From Comamonas sp. SCN 65-56 (GTDB taxonomy: Bacteria; Pseudomonadota; Gammaproteobacteria; Burkholderiales; Burkholderiaceae_C), in assembly GCF_001724135.1 (NCBI RefSeq), contig NZ_MEDS01000012.1:124001-188000 (forward strand): a stretch of DNA of 64,000 nucleotides, written 5' to 3'. Made by a program: the position numbers and the translations under genes. This document shows positions 39,295-47,959 of this stretch, one piece after another; position 1 is the stretch's first letter; each line of letters begins with the position of its first letter. The notes under the pieces are model-generated. The model worked only from the letters and a program-made list of their open reading frames with translations. It was not told where the DNA came from and did not search any database.

Positions 39295-40341
39295 ATGAAC
39301 TTCTTGATCCTTGGCGTCGAGTCTTCCTGCGATGAAACCGGCGTGGCCCTGGTGCGCCAGGGCAAGGGTGCGGCGTTGCCGGTGCTGCTGGCGCATGCGC
39401 TGCACAGCCAGATAGCGATGCACCAGGCCTATGGCGGCGTGGTGCCCGAGCTCGCCAGCCGCGACCATATCCGCCGCGTGCTGCCGCTGGCGCGGGCGGT
39501 GCTGGCCGAGGCCGCGTTGCCGTTGAATGCAGTGGATCTGGTTGCGTTCACCCGCGGCCCGGGGCTGGCGGGCGCGCTGCTGGTGGGGGCGGGCGTGGCC
39601 TGTGCGCTGGCGGCGGCGTTGAACGTACCGGTGCTGGGCATTCACCATCTGGAAGGGCACCTGCTCTCGCCCTTCCTGAGCGCCGATCCGCCCGAGTTTC
39701 CCTTTGTGGCGCTGCTGGTGTCGGGGGGCCATACGCAGCTGATGCGGGTGGATGGCGTGGGCGCCTACGCCTTGCTGGGCGAGACCATAGACGATGCGGC
39801 GGGTGAGGCGTTCGACAAATCCGCCAAGCTCATGGGCCTGCCGTACCCGGGCGGGCCGGTGCTGGCGCAGCTGGCCGAGCAGGGCGATCCTGCGGCTTTC
39901 AAGCTGCCGCGGCCGCTGCTGCACAGCGGAGATCTGTTTGCCGGCCTGAAAACCGCGGTACTCACCCAGGCCAAAAAGCTCGGCGATGCGCTGCCGGCGC
40001 ACAAGGCGGACCTGGCCGCCAGCACCCAGGCGGCGATCGTCGAGGTATTGGTGAAGAAGTCGCTCAAGGCGTTGGCGCAGACAGGGCTCAGGCGCCTGGT
40101 GGTGGCGGGTGGCGTGGGCGCCAATCGGCAACTGCGCGCCATGCTGGATGCCGCCTGCGCAGAGCGGGGCGTGCGCGTGCACTACCCCGAGCTGCAGTTG
40201 TGCACCGACAACGGCGCGATGATCGCGATGGCCGCCGCGATGCGGGTGCAGGTAGGTGTTGCATTCCCTGACCGCCGTTACGAATTTGACGTGCGCCCGC
40301 GCTGGCCTTTGCAGGCCATTTCCCCTGCATTGGCCGCCTGA
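39295..40341 (+). CDS. tsaD: tRNA N6-adenosine threonylcarbamoyltransferase TsaD
   Basis: A 348-residue ASKHA-fold protein that transfers the threonylcarbamoyl group to A37 of ANN-decoding tRNAs, with TsaB and TsaE. Signatures: [17 protein letters not shown], the metal-binding [22 protein letters not shown], and [15 protein letters not shown] near the C-terminus. The ATG at 39295 gives the normal N-terminus; a longer open frame upstream is the antisense of the oxidase gene. It is divergent from ccoN, 169 bases between starts. Confidence 0.96.
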   Translation: MNFLILGVESSCDETGVALVRQGKGAALPVLLAHALHSQIAMHQAYGGVVPELASRDHIRRVLPLARAVLAEAALPLNAVDLVAFTRGPGLAGALLVGAGVACALAAALNVPVLGIHHLEGHLLSPFLSADPPEFPFVALLVSGGHTQLMRVDGVGAYALLGETIDDAAGEAFDKSAKLMGLPYPGGPVLAQLAEQGDPAAFKLPRPLLHSGDLFAGLKTAVLTQAKKLGDALPAHKADLAASTQAAIVEVLVKKSLKALAQTGLRRLVVAGGVGANRQLRAMLDAACAERGVRVHYPELQLCTDNGAMIAMAAAMRVQVGVAFPDRRYEFDVRPRWPLQAISPALAA

Positions 40342-40501
40342 GAGGTTGAGCGCTTTTCACTCATGCCCGCCTTGCACCCCAAAACACCCCGTTTCATCGT
40401 TGCAAATACTCGCCGTAGCCCGGGCTATGGCTGCGTTTTGCGCCTCGATCCGGTGCGTTTTGGTGCGCCTTTCGGACACGGGCAAAAAACTCTCAACCTC
40501 T
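40341..40501. repeat. Structured intergenic element after tsaD, bracketed by AGAGGTTGAG and its complement
   Basis: A 161-base element between tsaD and the DUF2242 gene. Its ends AGAGGTTGAG (40341-40350) and CTCAACCTCT (40492-40501) are exact inverted repeats. In the middle, 40412-40431 reads GCCGTAGCCCGGGCTATGGC, a near-perfect palindrome, inside a longer imperfect stem (about 40396-40449) bounded by ATCG and CGAT. Two copies of GCGTTTTG occur to the right. It resembles a dispersed sequence I associate with Comamonadaceae, possibly an RNA element; no reading frame is convincing. Confidence 0.6.
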
Positions 40502-40523
40502 GAAGCCGCACAATCGACCCACC

Positions 40524-41192
40524 ATGTTCATCGATCTTTCCTGGCGCGGCGCGGCGCGGTTGCCTGCGCTGCTGCTGGCGGCCAGCCTGCTCGCCGCCTG
40601 CGCGCGCCTGCCCGAGGCTCTGCCGGGGTCCGAGCGCGCCATCGCCTTCACGCCCAATGACTTTGACGGTGCCGATGTGCACACGCGCCATCTGCGGGCG
40701 ACGCAGGCGCAGGCGTGCGAGGCGGCCCGACGGGCGCTGCTGAGCCAGGGCTACATCGTCGAAGGGGCAGCGAAGGAAGACGTCAAGGGTCGCAAGTACT
40801 ACCAGCCCACGCCTGACGTGCACTATGAGGTGCAGATGCGTGTCGTCTGTGCCCCCGAAGGGCAGGAGGGCGATCGCAGCTCGGTCTTCGCCAGCGCGGT
40901 GCAAGACCGCTATGTCATCAAGAAGGTCAACAACTCTGCCTCGGTCGGCGTGGGCGGCTTGGGTTCGCTGTCGCTGCCGCTCAATTCGACCGATGACACT
41001 TTGGTAAAAGTCGGCAGCGAGACGATTTCCGATGCGCAGTTCTACGCACGATTCTTTGATCTGTTCCAGCGCTACCTGCCGAGCCCGACGCCTGTGGCGC
41101 GTGCCAGCGATGTGAAAGTGCGCCCGGTCACCCAGCCCGAGGCGGCGCAGCAGGGTGTGGAGCCATTGCCTGCGTCGGATGATTCACAGTGA
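40524..41192 (+). CDS. DUF2242 lipoprotein
   Basis: A 222-residue lipoprotein. Signal sequence with lipobox LLAASLLAACARLPE (lipidated cysteine about residue 26). The core resembles DUF2242: ATQAQACEAARRALLSQGY, IVEGAAKEDVKGRKYYQP, then VHYEVQMRVVC, and SVFASAVQDRYVIKKVNNSAS. The C-terminal part includes ISDAQFYARFFDLFQRYL. Function unknown; it probably faces the periplasm from the outer membrane. The end overlaps a dispersed repeat. Confidence 0.82.
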   Translation: MFIDLSWRGAARLPALLLAASLLAACARLPEALPGSERAIAFTPNDFDGADVHTRHLRATQAQACEAARRALLSQGYIVEGAAKEDVKGRKYYQPTPDVHYEVQMRVVCAPEGQEGDRSSVFASAVQDRYVIKKVNNSASVGVGGLGSLSLPLNSTDDTLVKVGSETISDAQFYARFFDLFQRYLPSPTPVARASDVKVRPVTQPEAAQQGVEPLPASDDSQ

Positions 41193-41236
41193 AAATTGCT
41201 TTTGGCGCCCACAGACAGGGCGTTATCAGCTATGTT
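41190..41236 (-). repeat. Dispersed ATAGCT-type dyad repeat, intergenic copy
   Basis: On the minus strand: ATAGCTGATAACGCCCTG, TGTGGGCGCCAAAAGCAA, then TTTTC. It fills the whole gap between the convergent DUF2242 and transglutaminase genes and covers both stop codons, just like the copy at 1748-1804. Confidence 0.6.
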
Positions 41237-43257
41237 TTTTTTTCTGGCCAGGGTAGATTTCTCAATGCGTTGCGCAGTGTCTTGAGCGTTGCCTGCGGGC
41301 GGGCGGCATAACGCGCCTGTTCCAGCTGCAGCAGCCAATCGGCCAGCGGCTGCGCAGGCGCACCGAATTGCTCCCGTACCTGCGTCGCGATGGCGCGCGG
41401 CGGCAGGTGCGCGGGCAGCGGCGCGCCCAGATGCGCGAGCCTGCGGTGCACCAGGCGCAGCAGGCGTTGCCAGGGCGTGGTGCGGCCGCGTTCCCACAGC
41501 GCCCAAACCATGCCGGCCAGCATGGCGGCCAGCAGGGCGGTACCGATCAGGCGCACCAGGTCCTGCCAGTTCGGCTGGGAAAACCCGAGTTGCTTGAGCA
41601 GATCGAGCTGCCGGTCCTGGGTGTAGTTCAGCACCCACTGCGTCCAGCGGTTGTCCAGTGCCTCCCAAGCGGCGCGCAGCCGTGCGAGCATGGAAGGGCT
41701 GATCATGCCGACCAGTGCTTCGCCCAGCACCGTGCGCGGCGCCTGCAGGCGTTGCAGCGACCCGATCCGCCCCGGTGAGACGGCGGCCGTCGGGTCCACG
41801 CGCACCCAGCCGCGACCTGCCAGCCAGACCTCGGTCCAAGCGTGGGCATCGCTCTGGCGCACCGTCCAGTAGCCATCCACGCTGTTGCGTTCTCCCCCCT
41901 GGTAGCCGGTGACGATGCGCGCCGGAATGTCGAGCGCGCGCATCAGCACCACGAAGGCCGAAGCGATGTGCTCGCAAAAGCCCTCCTTGCGGTCGAACCA
42001 GAAGGTGTCGGCGGTGTCGTCTGCGTACACGCCGGGCTCCAACGTGTAGACGTAGCCGCCGCTGCGCAAGCGCTGCAGCGCTGCATCCACCATGGCCTGC
42101 GCGCCGCCCGCTGTCAGCTTTGGGTCGGCGCGCATCTGCGCCGCCAGCGCTGCCGTGCGCGGGTTGCTGCCGGCTGGCAGCTCGGTGTAGGTGCGCAGCA
42201 GCGGCGTGCGCTCGAAGGGGCCGTTGCGAAACTGCGGGTAGCTGCTGGCCTCGTAGCGCAGCACGCTGGTGATGGGCTGTGCCGTGACCCATTGCAGCTC
42301 GGGCGTCATGTGTGTGCGCACGCCCTGGGGCAGCACGGGAGGATCCTGAGGCACGTCCAGGGTCACCAGCCAGGGGCGGCGGCTGGCTTCGAGCGTCATC
42401 TCGTAGCGTATGGGTTGACCCAGGACTTGCAGCCGCGCAGGAACCGGGGCCGCCCAGCTGATGGTGCGGGCCTGCGGCTGCGAAAGCGCGAACCACTCGC
42501 GACCATTGAAGACACTGAGCACCGGCCCGCGAAAGTACAGCTCGGCCTGCGGTGGTGGCTGACCGCCGGGCGTATGGAAGCGCACCCGCAGCGCCACGCT
42601 GTCGTCCAGCGCCAGCTTGGCGATGGCGCCCACGCTCATCTCTCCCGACAGGCCGCTGCGCCCGGCCAGCTGGTCGTTCGGAATGCCCCACAGCGGTGCA
42701 AAGCGCGGGAACAGCACGAACAGCAGCACCATGATGGGCGCGCCCAGCAGTGCCATGCGCAGCGCGGTGCGTAGCGAGTCGCTCAAGGGCGGGCGGCCGG
42801 CGGGCTGGTGCGCGTTGATGAGCGCGGTCAGCAGCCCGAGCAGCGCCACCAGCATGGTCAGCGCCACGCCCAGCGACTGCGAGAACAGGAAGTTCGACAG
42901 CAGCGTGAAGAAGCCGAGAAAAAACACCACCATCGCGTCGCGCCGCGCACGCAGCTCCAGCGTCTTGAGCGCCAGCAGCATCACGATCAGCGTCACCCCC
43001 GCATCGGGCCCGACGATGGTGTGAAAGCTCGCCAGCGTGAGCGTTGTCACCAGCGCCAGCAGCACCCAGGTGACCCAGCGTCCGGGCAATGGACGGGTGC
43101 GCCAGGCGAGCCACCCGCGCCAGGCCAGCAGTAGCGCGGCCAGCAGCGATGCCCAAGCCGGAATGTGCGCCACCAGCGGCGCGACGCAGCAGGCGATGAC
43201 GGCGAGCAGGAACAACGTATCGCGCAGCTCGCGCGGCAAGAGAGTGAGGCGCTGCAT
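41230..43257 (-). CDS. TgpA-like transglutaminase membrane protein (DUF3488-transglutaminase-DUF4129)
   Basis: A 675-residue inner-membrane protein. The N-terminal DUF3488 part has about six spans (residues 1-190), then a periplasmic region with a transglutaminase-like domain (about 370-490): catalytic Cys in RKEGFCEHIASAFV, His in SDAHAWTEVWL and Asp in RVDPTAAV. One more span (LIGTALLAAMLAGMVWALWE) and a C-terminal DUF4129-like cytoplasmic tail follow. Homologue TgpA of Pseudomonas is essential, but the substrate is unknown. ATG 43257 follows GGAGG. Part of the MoxR-DUF58-TgpA operon. Confidence 0.92.
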   Translation of the reverse strand: MQRLTLLPRELRDTLFLLAVIACCVAPLVAHIPAWASLLAALLLAWRGWLAWRTRPLPGRWVTWVLLALVTTLTLASFHTIVGPDAGVTLIVMLLALKTLELRARRDAMVVFFLGFFTLLSNFLFSQSLGVALTMLVALLGLLTALINAHQPAGRPPLSDSLRTALRMALLGAPIMVLLFVLFPRFAPLWGIPNDQLAGRSGLSGEMSVGAIAKLALDDSVALRVRFHTPGGQPPPQAELYFRGPVLSVFNGREWFALSQPQARTISWAAPVPARLQVLGQPIRYEMTLEASRRPWLVTLDVPQDPPVLPQGVRTHMTPELQWVTAQPITSVLRYEASSYPQFRNGPFERTPLLRTYTELPAGSNPRTAALAAQMRADPKLTAGGAQAMVDAALQRLRSGGYVYTLEPGVYADDTADTFWFDRKEGFCEHIASAFVVLMRALDIPARIVTGYQGGERNSVDGYWTVRQSDAHAWTEVWLAGRGWVRVDPTAAVSPGRIGSLQRLQAPRTVLGEALVGMISPSMLARLRAAWEALDNRWTQWVLNYTQDRQLDLLKQLGFSQPNWQDLVRLIGTALLAAMLAGMVWALWERGRTTPWQRLLRLVHRRLAHLGAPLPAHLPPRAIATQVREQFGAPAQPLADWLLQLEQARYAARPQATLKTLRNALRNLPWPEKKT

Positions 43258-43299
43258 CACGCACGCCTCCGCTTCGCGCCGATGGATCTGCTATTGCAG

Positions 43300-43346
43300 C
43301 GATAGCTTGGTACGCTTTCTGGATATGCACTAAGGCCGTATTTCAT
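43300..43346 (+). repeat. Dispersed ATAGCT-type dyad repeat, intergenic copy
   Basis: CGATAGCTTGGTACGCTTTC, TGGATATGCACTAAGGCCG, then TATTTCATT. It lies in the 95-base gap between the DUF58 gene and the transglutaminase gene of the same operon. Confidence 0.6.
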
Positions 43347-43352
43347 TCTGAT

Positions 43353-44336
43353 TCAATAAAGTGCCAATGCGCGCAAACACTGCTCGCGCTGCGCTGCGCC
43401 GCTGCCCTGGGCGATGGTCCGCGTGCCCAGGCGCAGCCCGTAGCTCAGGCCCAGGCGATCGGCCTGCAACACCCAGGCGGCGAGGCGCGAGAGGCCGGCC
43501 TCGCCGTCGGCCAGCCCGGTGGAGGAAAGGCTGAGCCAGAGTTCGCTGCGCTGGGCCGATTGCGTGTCGCGGCTGACCAAGGTGCCGCTGGCCAGTGCCT
43601 GTGCCGCCTTCTTCCAGACGATGAGCCGTTGCGGGTCGCCGCGGCGGTAGGCGCGCACGCCCTCGTGCTCGCTGCTGGCCTGGCTGGCGGCAGCGGCGCC
43701 CGTGCCGGCGCGGGGTTCGCCCGGCGGCAGCGGCGGGCTGGCGGGCTCCGGGCGCGGGTAGATGAGCACCTGCGCCGCCGGGCGCCACCAGGCCCAGACG
43801 CGAAAAATGCCCAGCGGGTACAAGGTCTGCACGCTCAGCGGCGGCACGCTTTGCAGGCCGCGGCGTGTCGGCTCAAAGCCGATATCCAGGCTGCTGCTGC
43901 CCTCGGCCGGCACGTCCGCCCAAGCCCACTGCCCGGAGCCGCGCAGCGCAAGCGCGATGCCGCGGCGCGGGCTGCGCCGGTCGTTTTGCAATTGCAGCTG
44001 CAGCAGCACGTGGGCACCAAGAAACTGCGGCTGCGGCGGCAGCAGGTGCAGTTGCAGCCCGCGCAGCGTGGCGTGGCTGGTCCAGGTACTCACGGCCGCG
44101 CATCCAGCCAGCAAAAACGTCAGCAGATAGCCCAGATTGAGCTGGAAGTTGATCGAAGCCACCAGCAGCACCGCCAGTGTGAGCGCCAGCATCCAGCCGG
44201 CGCGGGTTGGCAGGATGTAGACATTGCGCTGTGTGAGCAGCAGGCTGTCGCTGGGCGGCACGCGCGCCATCCACCAGTGCTGCCAGCGCGCGGCCAGCCA
44301 GCGCCGCGGCGGGGCAGCCGTCGCGGCGGCGGTCAT
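43353..44336 (-). CDS. DUF58 membrane protein
   Basis: A 327-residue protein with two adjacent spans near residues 50-95 (AGWMLALTLAVLLVASINF and LGYLLTFLLAGCAAVST), followed by a beta-rich region and the DUF58 signature EHEGVRAYRRGDPQRLIVWK. A von Willebrand-like fold is predicted in the family. It normally works with a MoxR ATPase in assembling or activating envelope proteins. The ATG overlaps the moxR stop by four bases (ATGA). The start at 44336 is preferred; the longer frame upstream is antisense-like arginine-rich sequence. Confidence 0.88.
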   Translation of the reverse strand: MTAAATAAPPRRWLAARWQHWWMARVPPSDSLLLTQRNVYILPTRAGWMLALTLAVLLVASINFQLNLGYLLTFLLAGCAAVSTWTSHATLRGLQLHLLPPQPQFLGAHVLLQLQLQNDRRSPRRGIALALRGSGQWAWADVPAEGSSSLDIGFEPTRRGLQSVPPLSVQTLYPLGIFRVWAWWRPAAQVLIYPRPEPASPPLPPGEPRAGTGAAAASQASSEHEGVRAYRRGDPQRLIVWKKAAQALASGTLVSRDTQSAQRSELWLSLSSTGLADGEAGLSRLAAWVLQADRLGLSYGLRLGTRTIAQGSGAAQREQCLRALALY

Positions 44337-45253
44337 GGCAGCGCCACCGACTGAACCATGGCATGCACCTGCTCGATGGCGCCGCGGCCGCTGCTGGCCA
44401 CGGGATGCAGGCGGTGGGCGATGGTTTGCGCCAGGATGGCCTGCACGTCGTCGGGCGCCACATAGTCGCGCCCTTCGATCAGCGCCTGCGCCTTGGCGGC
44501 GCGCAGCAGCGCGATGCCGGCGCGCGGCGAGAGTCCCTGCACAAACCATTGGCCGGAGCGCGTGGCGGCGATCAGCGCCTGCAGGTAATCCAGCAGCGGC
44601 TCTGCCGCATGCACCGCCAGCACCTGCTGCTGCAGCGCCGCGAGCTCGGAGGCGTTCAGCAGCGCCGGCAGATGCTCCAGCTGCGCGCGCCGGTCTTCGC
44701 CGGTCAGCAGCGCGCGCTCGGCGGTGCGATCCGGGTAGCCGAGCGAGATGCGCATCAGAAAGCGGTCGAGCTGGCTCTCGGGCAGCTGAAAGGTGCCGAT
44801 CTGTTCGTGCGGGTTTTGCGTCGCGATGACGAAGAAGGGCTGGGGCAGGGCGCGCGTCTCGCCTTCGACGGACACCTGCTTTTCCTCCATCGCCTCCAGC
44901 AACGCGCTTTGCGTGCGCGGGCTGGCGCGGTTGATCTCGTCGGCCAGTAGCACCTGCGTGAACACCGGGCCGGGGTGAAACACGAAAGCCTCCTTGCCCC
45001 GCTCATAGACCGCGACGCCGGTGAGGTCGCTGGGCATCAGATCAGAGGTGAACTGCACGCGTGCGAACTGCAGACCGAAGCTGCGCGCCAGCGCGTGCGC
45101 CAGCGTGGTCTTGCCCACGCCGGGGACATCTTCAATCAACAGATGGCCGCCCGCCAGCAAGCAGGCCACGCCATCCTGGATTTGCGCGCGCTTGCCCACG
45201 ATCACCGTGTTAAGCTGGTCCAACAGCGTCTTGATTTTTCCGGGTGTATCCAT
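44333..45253 (-). CDS. MoxR-family AAA+ ATPase
   Basis: A 306-residue cytoplasmic ATPase. Walker A EDVPGVGKTTL (41-51), Walker B LLADEINRASPRTQSALLEAM (DEIN at 105-108), sensor IATQNPHEQIGTFQLPESQ and the MoxR arginine region LDRFLMRI; the C-terminal lid contains GLSPRAGIALLRAAKAQAL. MoxR proteins act as chaperones with DUF58/VWA partners, here encoded directly downstream. It is first in the operon, 39 bases from the divergent HDAC-like gene. Confidence 0.92.
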   Translation of the reverse strand: MDTPGKIKTLLDQLNTVIVGKRAQIQDGVACLLAGGHLLIEDVPGVGKTTLAHALARSFGLQFARVQFTSDLMPSDLTGVAVYERGKEAFVFHPGPVFTQVLLADEINRASPRTQSALLEAMEEKQVSVEGETRALPQPFFVIATQNPHEQIGTFQLPESQLDRFLMRISLGYPDRTAERALLTGEDRRAQLEHLPALLNASELAALQQQVLAVHAAEPLLDYLQALIAATRSGQWFVQGLSPRAGIALLRAAKAQALIEGRDYVAPDDVQAILAQTIAHRLHPVASSGRGAIEQVHAMVQSVALP

Positions 45254-45292
45254 GGGCCTGACGTTATCCGAAAAATACGGTGGAGACAGCGT

Positions 45293-46246
45293 ATGAGCAG
45301 AACGGGCTTTTATACCCACCCGGATTGCCGCAAGCACGAGATGGGCGCAGGCCATCCGGAATGCCCGGAGCGGCTGGACGCCATCCACAACCGCATGCTG
45401 GTGACCGGCCTGGCCGATGTGCTGGACCAGCGCGAGGCGCCGTTGGCCTCGCTGGCCGATATCGAGCTGGCGCACGACCGCTGGTATGTGGCGTCGCTGC
45501 GCGGCATGTCCGAGCGCATCGCGGAAGAGGTGGCCGCGGGTGGCCCGGCGTACGCGCAGGTCGATCCCGACACGGCGATGAATGTGCACACCTGGACCGC
45601 TGCGCTGCGTGCCGCCGGTGCGGCGCTGGATGCGACCGACGCGGTCATGGCCGGCGAGCTGGAAAACGCCTTTTGCAGCGTGCGCCCGCCGGGCCACCAC
45701 GCAACGCACAACAAGGCCATGGGCTTTTGCTTTCTGAGCAACGTGGCCATCGCCGCCAAGTACGCGCTGCAGCGCCACAACCTGCAGCGCGTGGCCGTCA
45801 TCGATTTCGACGTGCACCACGGCAACGGCACCGAGGACATCCTGGCGGGTGACGAGCGCACGCTGATGTGCAGCTTCTTCCAGCACCCGTTCTACCCCTA
45901 CAGCGGCGATCGCGATCCGGCGGCCAACATGTGCAATCTGCCGGTGGCAGCCTACACGCGCGGCATGGACATTCGCGAGCTCATCGAGGTGATGTGGATT
46001 CCGCGCCTGGAGGCCTTTGCGCCCGAAATGATCTTCATCAGCGCCGGCTTTGACAGCCACCGCGACGACGACATGGGGCAGCTGGGGCTGACGGAAAACG
46101 ACTTTGCCTGGATCACGCTGCGAATCAAGGACATCGCACGGCGGTTTTCCAAAGGGCGTATCGTTTCCTGTCTGGAAGGCGGCTACGTGATGCAGCCGCT
46201 CGCCTTGAGCGTGGAGGCCCATGTCCGCGCGCTGGCGGATTTGTGA
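45293..46246 (+). CDS. Histone deacetylase family metal hydrolase
   Basis: A 317-residue cytoplasmic zinc hydrolase of the class II HDAC/acetylpolyamine amidohydrolase fold. Active-site elements: RPPGHHAT (catalytic His pair), VIDFDVHHGNGTED (Asp and His zinc ligands), and FISAGFDSHRDD (second Asp ligand), and LEGGYVM near the C-terminus. In bacteria such enzymes deacetylate small amines or proteins. The stop overlaps a possible ATG of the crotonase gene (TGATG), implying a shared role with acyl-CoA chemistry; that link is inferred. Confidence 0.9.
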   Translation: MSRTGFYTHPDCRKHEMGAGHPECPERLDAIHNRMLVTGLADVLDQREAPLASLADIELAHDRWYVASLRGMSERIAEEVAAGGPAYAQVDPDTAMNVHTWTAALRAAGAALDATDAVMAGELENAFCSVRPPGHHATHNKAMGFCFLSNVAIAAKYALQRHNLQRVAVIDFDVHHGNGTEDILAGDERTLMCSFFQHPFYPYSGDRDPAANMCNLPVAAYTRGMDIRELIEVMWIPRLEAFAPEMIFISAGFDSHRDDDMGQLGLTENDFAWITLRIKDIARRFSKGRIVSCLEGGYVMQPLALSVEAHVRALADL

Positions 46247-46257
46247 TGGAGATGCCA

Positions 46258-47067
46258 ATGACGACCGATGCACAAGAGCTCTTGATCACGACGCGTGACG
46301 AGCGCGGCGTGGTCACGCTCACGATGAACGATGCCAAGCGCTTCAACGCGCTCAGCAGCGAGATGCTGAGCGCTTTGCAGCAGGCGCTGGACGCGGTTGC
46401 CCGCGATGCCGATGTGCGGGTCGTGGTGCTGGCGGGCGTCGGCCGTGCGTTTTGCGCCGGGCACAACCTCAAGGACATGGCGGCCCATCCCAGCCTGGAT
46501 TACTACCGCACACTGTTTGGGCAATGCAGCCGCATGATGCTGTCGATCAACCAGCTGGATGTACCGGTGATTGCGCGCGTGCAGGGGATTGCGGCGGCGG
46601 CGGGTTGCCAGCTGGTGGCGCAATGCGATCTGGCCGTGGCCAGCAGTGGCGCGACGTTTGCGACCAGCGGCATCCATTACGGGCTGTTTTGCGCCACCCC
46701 CAGCGTGCCGCTGGTGCGCAACGTCCCGGCCAAGCGGGCCATGGAAATGCTGCTCACCGGTGATTTCATCGATGCCGGGACGGCCCTGAAGGAAGGCCTT
46801 GTCAACCGCGTGGTGGCAAGCGAGCAGCTCGATGCCGAGGTGGAGAAGCTGGTGCAATCCATCATCGAGAAACCCCCGGTGGCCGTTGCCATGGGCAAGA
46901 AGCTCGTTTACCAGCAGCGCGAACTCGGCCTGCAGGCCGCGTACCAGCTCGCGGGTCAGACCATGGCCACCAACATGATGGATGCCGACGCGCAGGAAGG
47001 CGCGCGCGCCTTTGCCGAAAAGCGCGTGCCGGCGTGGAAGCCCGCGCTGCCCGAGCACACGGCCTGA
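46258..47067 (+). CDS. Crotonase-family protein, ECHDC3-like, lacking both hydratase glutamates
   Basis: A 269-residue crotonase-fold protein. The oxyanion-hole motifs are present (AGHNLKDMAAHP and GIAAAAGCQLVAQCDLAVAS). The positions of the two catalytic glutamates of enoyl-CoA hydratase are occupied by Gln (CQLV) and Gly (FATSGIHYGLF), so simple hydration of enoyl-CoA is unlikely. The pattern AAAGCQLVA-CD-AVAS-FAT-G--GLFC-TP closely follows the eukaryotic ECHDC3 group. Start: ATG 46258 has GGAG six bases upstream; ATGs at 46246 and 46252 are in frame and the first overlaps the HDAC stop. Confidence 0.85.
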   Translation: MTTDAQELLITTRDERGVVTLTMNDAKRFNALSSEMLSALQQALDAVARDADVRVVVLAGVGRAFCAGHNLKDMAAHPSLDYYRTLFGQCSRMMLSINQLDVPVIARVQGIAAAAGCQLVAQCDLAVASSGATFATSGIHYGLFCATPSVPLVRNVPAKRAMEMLLTGDFIDAGTALKEGLVNRVVASEQLDAEVEKLVQSIIEKPPVAVAMGKKLVYQQRELGLQAAYQLAGQTMATNMMDADAQEGARAFAEKRVPAWKPALPEHTA

Positions 47068-47074
47068 TGCGCGC

Positions 47075-47103
47075 TCGACAGTCGACGGGTTCGCTGGCAT
47101 AAT
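47075..47103 (+). promoter_or_regulatory. Sigma-70 promoter of the etfBA operon
   Basis: TCGACA (47075-47080) and CATAAT (47098-47103) are separated by exactly 17 bases; each hexamer matches consensus at five of six positions. This predicts a start near 47110 and a leader of about 93 bases before etfB. Confidence 0.7.
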
Positions 47104-47112
47104 CAAAAAAGC

Positions 47113-47163
47113 ACGATCGTTCTATTTTATTGATGCGCCGCAACATAAAATTGTCGGCGCATC
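47113..47163 (+). promoter_or_regulatory. Candidate operator and leader hairpin before etfB
   Basis: ACGATCGT (47113-47120) is a perfect 8-base palindrome just after the predicted start, in the style of TetR-family operators. Next, GATGCGCCG (47132-47140) and CGGCGCATC (47155-47163) form an exact 9-base-pair stem with a 14-base loop in the etfB leader. Both are sequence observations; regulator unknown. Confidence 0.5.
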
Positions 47164-47202
47164 CATTTCCCCTTTTCAACAACTACCCGAGGAGCCCCTC
47201 CC

Positions 47203-47952
47203 ATGAAGGTCCTGGTCCCTGTCAAACGCGTGGTGGACTACAACGTGAAGGTCCGCGTCAAGTCGGACAACACCGGTGTGGACATTGCCAACGTCAAGAT
47301 GAGCATGAACCCGTTTGATGAGATCGCCGTCGAAGAGGCCGTGCGCCTGAAGGAAAAGGGCGTGGTCACCGAGGTCATCGCCGTCTCCTGCGGCGTCACG
47401 CAGTGCCAGGAAACCTTGCGCACCGCCATGGCCATCGGTGCCGACCGCGCCATCCTCGTGCACACCGACGATGAACTACAGCCGCTGGCCGTCGCCAAGC
47501 TGCTCAAGGCGCTGGTCGACAAGGAGCAGCCCGGCCTGGTGATTCTGGGCAAGCAGGCGATCGACGACGACGCGAACCAGACGGGTCAGATGCTCGCTGC
47601 GCTGGCCGACCTGCCGCAAGCCACCTTTGCCAGCAAGGTCGAGGTGGCCGACGGCAAGGCCACGGTCACGCGTGAAGTCGATGGTGGCCTGGAAACCATC
47701 ACCGTGACGACGCCCGCAATCATCACCACCGACCTGCGCCTGAACGAACCGCGCTACGTCACGCTGCCCAACATCATGAAGGCCAAGAAGAAGCAGCTCG
47801 ACACCGTCACCCCGGCGGATTTGGGCGTGGATGCCGTGCCCCGCCTCAAGACCCTGAAGGTCAGCGAGCCGCCCAAGCGCGGCGCCGGCGTGAAGGTGGC
47901 CGATGTCGCCGCACTCGTCGAGAAGCTGCGCAACGAAGCCAAGGTGATCTGA
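47203..47952 (+). CDS. etfB: Electron transfer flavoprotein beta subunit
   Basis: A 249-residue cytoplasmic protein. With EtfA it takes electrons from acyl-CoA dehydrogenases to ETF-quinone oxidoreductase. It binds AMP. Signatures: [40 protein letters not shown], and [31 protein letters not shown] is typical. A GAGGAG-type site precedes the ATG. The gene starts the etfBA-acyl-CoA dehydrogenase run; a bracketed repeat element separates it from etfA. Confidence 0.97.
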   Translation: MKVLVPVKRVVDYNVKVRVKSDNTGVDIANVKMSMNPFDEIAVEEAVRLKEKGVVTEVIAVSCGVTQCQETLRTAMAIGADRAILVHTDDELQPLAVAKLLKALVDKEQPGLVILGKQAIDDDANQTGQMLAALADLPQATFASKVEVADGKATVTREVDGGLETITVTTPAIITTDLRLNEPRYVTLPNIMKAKKKQLDTVTPADLGVDAVPRLKTLKVSEPPKRGAGVKVADVAALVEKLRNEAKVI

Positions 47953-47959
47953 ATATCCA

